Below, piece after piece: positions 60,333 to 64,000 of a stretch of 64,000 nucleotides of DNA. This stretch comes from an uncultured Candidatus Melainabacteria bacterium (lineage in GTDB: Bacteria > Cyanobacteriota > Vampirovibrionia > Gastranaerophilales > Gastranaerophilaceae). A model generated the notes under the pieces. That model saw only the letters and a program-made list of their open reading frames with translations. It was not told the DNA's origin and did no database searches. Within the stretch, counting starts at the first letter, position 1. Each line of letters begins with the position of its first letter. The stretch is taken from contig CAKUZD010000008.1 in assembly GCA_934718275.1 (NCBI GenBank), positions 1 through 64,000 of the forward strand. The letters run 5' to 3'. The position numbers and the translations under genes were made by a program.

Positions 60333-61258
60333 ATAAAAAGGCTAAAATTGCGGTGCTTTGCGGGGGTATGTCATCAGAAGCGGAAGTTTCTATGAGGTCC
60401 GGTAAAGGTTGTTATGAAGCTTTGCAAAGACTAGGTTATAAAAATGCAGAGTTGGTTGTTGTTGATAAAGATATTGCCGGTAAATTAAAGTCAGGTAATT
60501 ATGATTGTGCTTTTAATGCTTTGCATGGAAAATATGGTGAGGATGGTTGTATTCAAGGTGTTTTAGAAATTCTTCAAATTCCTTATACAGGTTGTGGTGT
60601 TATGGCCAGTTCTGTTTGTATGAATAAAGAATATACAAAAAGAATTCTATCTACTTGTAAAGAAATTCCTTTAATAAAATCTGTTTTTGTTAGAAAAGGA
60701 GACGATGTTGTTGAAAAAACAAAAGAGTTAAATTATCCATTGATAACAAAACCGGTTTGCGAAGGTTCTAGTTTTGGGATGACTAAAGTTAATAGTCCTG
60801 ATGAATTGGAGGCAGCATATAAAGATGCAATAAAGTATAATGATGATGTCTTAATTGAAGAATACCTTGTAGGAAAAGCTGCGACTGTTGGAGTTTTAGG
60901 AGATGGTGCAGATAGGACTGTTACAGAGATATTAGAAATGCGCCCAAAACATGAATGGTATGATTATGAGTGTAAATATACTAAGGGGATGACTGAGTTT
61001 GTATTGCCGGCTGAAATTTCTGATGAAATGACTAAAAAAGTTAAAGCAATTGCACTAAAAGCTTTTGAAATCGCAGGTTGTTCGGGAGTTTCAAGAGTTG
61101 ATTTTCATATTGTTGGAGATATTCCTTATGTATTAGAAATTAATACAAGCCCCGGTATGACAGAAACAAGTGATTTGCCTGCTCAAGCAGCAGTTATGGG
61201 AATTGATTATGACAATTTGGTACAAATTATCTTAAACAGTGCAGGATTAAATAAATAG
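60308..61258 (+). CDS. ddl: D-alanine--D-alanine ligase
   Basis: The 316-residue ATP-grasp ligase makes the D-Ala-D-Ala dipeptide. N-terminal VLCGGMSSEAEVSMRSGKGC, NALHGKYGEDGCIQGVLEIL, KPVCEGSSFGMTKV, SRVDFHI and the C-terminal EINTSPGMTETSDLPAQAAVMGI are family motifs. The EINTSPGMT loop binds Mg and ATP. It overlaps murB and abuts ftsQ with no gap. Confidence 0.97.
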   Translation: MQDIVSKIDKKAKIAVLCGGMSSEAEVSMRSGKGCYEALQRLGYKNAELVVVDKDIAGKLKSGNYDCAFNALHGKYGEDGCIQGVLEILQIPYTGCGVMASSVCMNKEYTKRILSTCKEIPLIKSVFVRKGDDVVEKTKELNYPLITKPVCEGSSFGMTKVNSPDELEAAYKDAIKYNDDVLIEEYLVGKAATVGVLGDGADRTVTEILEMRPKHEWYDYECKYTKGMTEFVLPAEISDEMTKKVKAIALKAFEIAGCSGVSRVDFHIVGDIPYVLEINTSPGMTETSDLPAQAAVMGIDYDNLVQIILNSAGLNK

Positions 61259-62182
61259 ATGGATAAAAATAAAAATCAAAGCGAAAGTAAAGATTTACAG
61301 AAAATTCAGATTGAGGCGGTTGAATATTCTGAAATGACGGAAGAAGAACCAATCGCTGAAGGCAAACATCTTGTTAAAAAAAAGCGTAGAGAACGTATGG
61401 TACGTAAAGGTAGAATGAAACAGGAACGTTTTAGGGCCTTTATAAGATTTTTCTTGTCTTTGTTTTTTATTTTTGCACTTGTATATGCATTGAAGTGTCC
61501 CGGATGGTTTATGGACAAAAATGCATTTAATTACGTTGGAGGGAATTCTGTTGAAATAATTAATAACAACATTGTTCCATCACACAAAATTCTTGTACTG
61601 CTTAAAAATAGTAATGTCCCAAATGTACCTATTTATATGGCTAGGACAGGTTCTATAAAAAAAGAGCTTATGAAGCTTTCTCCAATAGAGGATGTTTACA
61701 TAAGACGCTACGCGTTTCCGGCTAGAATTCAAATTATTTTAAAGGAAAGAATTCCTGCTATTTTGATTGCTCCGGATGAGAAATCTCAGCCGATAGCTTT
61801 TTTTACAACGGATGGAAAATTGATAGGTAGAGAATTTTTACCACTAAAAAAACAATATAAAACGATGAAAATTTTGTCATACGGTAATAAAGGAGATGAT
61901 TACCACAAATGGGATTTGAAAAAACTTCAGGAATTGGAAAAAATAAAGAATTATGTTGAGACTTATTCAAAAGAGCCGGTTGAATACATTGATTTAAGAA
62001 ATCCAAATGATGTTTATGTGAAAATTAAAACAGTTAATATTCGTCTTGGCAGGCTTGACGAGAGTGTATTTAAACGAATTGAACGGATTTCGTCTATTTT
62101 GCCACAGGTTAGGATGGTTGATTCGAAAGTTAAATATTTGGATTTAAGTTGGGAAAAAGTTAATTATTTGAAATTACAGTAG
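61259..62182 (+). CDS. ftsQ: FtsQ-type cell-division protein (POTRA domain)
   Basis: The 307-residue protein has a charged cytoplasmic N-terminus (about 1-60, with basic KKKRRERMVRKGRMKQERFR), one membrane helix (about 62-80), then a POTRA region (VPIYMARTGSIKKELMKLSP) and FtsQ-like strands (VYIRRYAFPARIQIILKERIP). It belongs to the divisome FtsQ-FtsB-FtsL assembly. The position after ddl (murC-murB-ddl-ftsQ) supports the call. The dcw order breaks here: nadE follows in place of ftsA/ftsZ. Confidence 0.88.
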   Translation: MDKNKNQSESKDLQKIQIEAVEYSEMTEEEPIAEGKHLVKKKRRERMVRKGRMKQERFRAFIRFFLSLFFIFALVYALKCPGWFMDKNAFNYVGGNSVEIINNNIVPSHKILVLLKNSNVPNVPIYMARTGSIKKELMKLSPIEDVYIRRYAFPARIQIILKERIPAILIAPDEKSQPIAFFTTDGKLIGREFLPLKKQYKTMKILSYGNKGDDYHKWDLKKLQELEKIKNYVETYSKEPVEYIDLRNPNDVYVKIKTVNIRLGRLDESVFKRIERISSILPQVRMVDSKVKYLDLSWEKVNYLKLQ

Positions 62183-62223
62183 TTTAAACAGATGTGAAAA
62201 TAAATAATTTATGTGAGGTAAAA

Positions 62224-63627
62224 ATGAAAACAGTAATAGCTCAAATAAAATTAAAAACAGCAGATTTTAAATTTAATTTAGAAAATATAATAAAAAATAT
62301 CAATTCAGATTGTGACTTGATAGTTTTTCCGCAAGTTGATTTAGAAGATTTAGGCGGTAAAGATATGATTTTTGATGATAACTGTATGTCAGCTCAAGCA
62401 AAGTTATATCAAGAGATTGCTGCAAAAAATTATAAACAAAATATAATTTTGGGGGATATTTTAATTCGTAATGGCGAAGTTGAAGTGTCAGATTATGGGA
62501 TATTCGATATTTGTGGAAAAAAAGTTTTTGTATCAGATACGTATATAAATGATGTTGACTGTGATTTATATATTTTGGCAAAAAACAGGTACTTTGCGAT
62601 GAATACTTATAAAGAATTTGTTGAGAGTATAGAGGCTCATTGTAATTTGATTTATGTTAATGCTTTGGGAATTGCTGATGAAAATGTGTTTGCAGGTGGT
62701 AGTTTCGCAAAAAATGCTCATAATGAACTTGTTATGCAAATGCCTTTGTGTAAAGAGGATGTTGATACTGTAGATTTTGCGAGAGTTATAAATTTTAATG
62801 AAGAACAAATGGAAGCTCAAGTTTATGATGTTACTACATTTGCGCTTAGGGAGTATTGTGAAAATACAGGATTTAAAAAAGTTGTATTGGGCTTGTCCGG
62901 CGGTATTGATAGTGCTTTGACTGCGGCTTTGGCAGTTGAGTCAGTTGGAAAAGAGAATGTGTTGGGTGTATTAATGCCTAGTATGTTTTCTTCAGAAGGT
63001 AGTGTTACGGATAGTTTGAAATTAGCTGAAAATTTGGGTATTAAAACAATAAAAGAACCAATAACCCCTCTTTTTGATGCATTTATGAAAGATAGAGAAA
63101 GATTACACGATTTAGCGGAAGAAAATTTACAAGCCAGATTAAGAGCTTTAATCTTGATGTTTTATTCAAATAGAGAAGGACGATTGTTGTTGTCAACAGG
63201 TAACAAATCTGAAAGTGCTATGGGATTTGGGACTTTATATGGTGATTTAGCAGGTGGTTTTAATATGATTTGTGATTTGACTAAAACTAATGTTTATAAA
63301 TTATCAAATTATATCAACCGAAATAAGGAAATTATTCCTCAAGAGATTATTGACAAAGCTCCATCTGCAGAACTTCATCCTAACCAAAAAGATCAAGACA
63401 GGTTGCCGGAATATGCAATTTTGGATGATGTTATCGAAATGTATGTTGAAGAAAATAAACCTGTAGAAGAAATATATAAAAAATACGATAAATCGTTGGT
63501 AGACGAAATTGTTAGAAAAATATACAGGATGCAATTTAAACGTCATCAAGGTTGTTTGGGAGTCAGACTGACAGAACGTTCATTCTGTAATGGGGTTAAT
63601 TTCCCTATTGTTCAAAGGTTTTATTAG
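62224..63627 (+). CDS. nadE: NAD synthetase, glutamine-type with apparently inactive glutaminase domain
   Basis: The protein is about 467 residues. The C-terminal half is a normal NadE (VVLGLSGGIDSALTAALAVE ATP-pyrophosphatase P-loop, STGNKSESAMGFGTLYGD, KAPSAELHPNQKDQD). The N-terminal half is a nitrilase-like glutaminase, but FPELAL has become FPQVDL, the catalytic Lys region is shortened (VEVSDYGIFD) and the ICEDxW Cys is Ser (VFVSDTY). It probably works with free ammonia. Start at ATG 62224 is preferred (GTGAGGTAAAA) over GTG 62194. Confidence 0.92.
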   Translation: MKTVIAQIKLKTADFKFNLENIIKNINSDCDLIVFPQVDLEDLGGKDMIFDDNCMSAQAKLYQEIAAKNYKQNIILGDILIRNGEVEVSDYGIFDICGKKVFVSDTYINDVDCDLYILAKNRYFAMNTYKEFVESIEAHCNLIYVNALGIADENVFAGGSFAKNAHNELVMQMPLCKEDVDTVDFARVINFNEEQMEAQVYDVTTFALREYCENTGFKKVVLGLSGGIDSALTAALAVESVGKENVLGVLMPSMFSSEGSVTDSLKLAENLGIKTIKEPITPLFDAFMKDRERLHDLAEENLQARLRALILMFYSNREGRLLLSTGNKSESAMGFGTLYGDLAGGFNMICDLTKTNVYKLSNYINRNKEIIPQEIIDKAPSAELHPNQKDQDRLPEYAILDDVIEMYVEENKPVEEIYKKYDKSLVDEIVRKIYRMQFKRHQGCLGVRLTERSFCNGVNFPIVQRFY

Positions 63628-63635
63628 GCAAAAAG

Positions 63636-63664
63636 GAGAAGATTTTATTATCTTCTCTTTTTTT
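63636..63664 (+). terminator. Rho-independent terminator
   Basis: GAGAAGAT (63636-63643) pairs with ATCTTCTC (63650-63657), followed by T run. It ends the cell-wall/nadE operon. Confidence 0.88.
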
Positions 63665-63745
63665 TGATTTATCAATTTATGCAGAACATCTTGAAATTCT
63701 CAAAAAATATTGTTATAATATTTATGTATATATTTTGAGGAATTA

Positions 63746-64000
63746 ATGAACTTAACTGTATTGGTTGATAACAACTGCAAGATGGGACATCCGCTTCTTG
63801 GAGAGACGGGATTGTCGGTTTTGCTTGAAAATGATTTTCATAAAATTTTATTTGACTGTGGTTATAGTGATGCATTTATAAAAAATGCTTACAAGCTTGG
63901 TGCTGATTTGGCGGATGTTAACGAAATTGTATTGTCGCACGGGCACGTTGACCATACAGGAGGCCTTTTAAGACTAGACAGTTTGTATCACAAAATGAAT
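63746..64000 (+). CDS. Metallo-beta-lactamase-fold hydrolase, 5' part
   Basis: The 85 visible residues include LFDCGYSD and the metal-binding signature LSHGHVDHTGGL (HxHxDH), as in MBL-fold hydrolases of the 7,8-dihydropterin-6-yl-methyl-4-(beta-D-ribofuranosyl) aminobenzene 5'-phosphate synthase-like group. GAGG lies five bases before the ATG. The gene runs off the window end, so length and class cannot be completed. Confidence 0.85.
   Translation, partial: MNLTVLVDNNCKMGHPLLGETGLSVLLENDFHKILFDCGYSDAFIKNAYKLGADLADVNEIVLSHGHVDHTGGLLRLDSLYHKMN

Noticed and set aside
1..64000. CRISPR arrays, rRNA genes, intact insertion sequences or prophage
   Set aside because: No regularly spaced repeats, no rRNA, no transposase and no phage structural genes were found; the only mobile traces are a recombinase remnant and small repeats.

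Overview
The window is an AT-rich (roughly one third G+C) bacterial chromosome segment, densely packed with short intergenic gaps and genes on both strands. Several traits suggest a gut-type member of the non-photosynthetic cyanobacterial sister lineage (Melainabacteria/Vampirovibrionia, Gastranaerophilales-like). Four scattered type II/IV pilin-like proteins carry the FTLAEVLxTLGxIGVVAA prepilin motif and a shared C-terminal D[IVL]NGxxxPN signature. There is a DUF3326 protein (a family known from cyanobacteria), a MurT-type Mur ligase, a diderm envelope system (RND pump with a TolC-type channel), and many lineage-restricted proteins of unknown function. The assignment is inference from gene content; no rRNA gene is present to confirm it.

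Layout. 1-4.3 kb: a 62-bp tandem repeat, flgB-flgC, a GT-D glycosyltransferase, small envelope proteins and tRNA-Leu(GAG) with a small element inserted at its 5' end. 4.3-11 kb: uvrA, two paralogous secreted proteins, then tsf and rpsB on the minus strand. 11-16.5 kb: an 800-bp repeat-rich gap, a long coiled-coil protein, rimP-nusA and a stand-alone tuf. 16.5-24.4 kb: two pilin loci, small ribbon-helix-helix proteins, a HEAT-like protein, a 5-formyl-THF cyclo-ligase, clpP and two lineage-specific membrane proteins. 24.5-30.4 kb: nadC/nadB, a NarL-type response regulator, a sugar porter and an ankyrin protein. 30.5-36.5 kb: a complete RND tripartite efflux operon. 36.5-40.3 kb: a GNAT-like protein, a recombinase remnant, an exported VRR-NUC nuclease, a Fic protein and tRNA-Arg(ACG). 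40.4-48.5 kb: a mini LuxR regulator, a cell-wall amidase, murI, a third pilin locus, DUF3326, pdxJ and murT. 48.6-55.3 kb: a YtxH/DUF948 envelope cluster, an RluD-type pseudouridine synthase, an XRE regulator divergent from a fourth pilin, lspA and a secreted NTF2-like protein. 55.3-64 kb: leuS, a murC-murB-ddl-ftsQ cluster, nadE and the start of a metallo-beta-lactamase-fold gene.

The most interesting signal is a recurrent homopolymer switch. At three places (16592-16601, 21436-21445 and 44146-44155) exactly ten G (ten C on the opposite strand in the third case) lie inside a short leader reading frame with a good Shine-Dalgarno sequence. In the second and third cases, a tract of 11 (or 8) would fuse that leader in frame to the downstream prepilin; with ten it stops just after the tract. 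This is the architecture of slipped-strand phase variation of pilin translation. The first copy has the same leader family, but its pilin part is replaced by a dispersed repeat and the adjacent pilin has its own promoter. The third copy carries the G-tract core in inverted orientation and still gives the same one-base-off relationship.

Other notable points: a glutamine-type NadE whose glutaminase domain seems to have lost all three catalytic residues; an XRE regulator divergent from a pilin with an 8-4-8 palindrome at the pilin start; a secreted VRR-NUC nuclease; MurT without adjacent GatD; and two unlisted small proteins (17832-17993 and 19206-19382).
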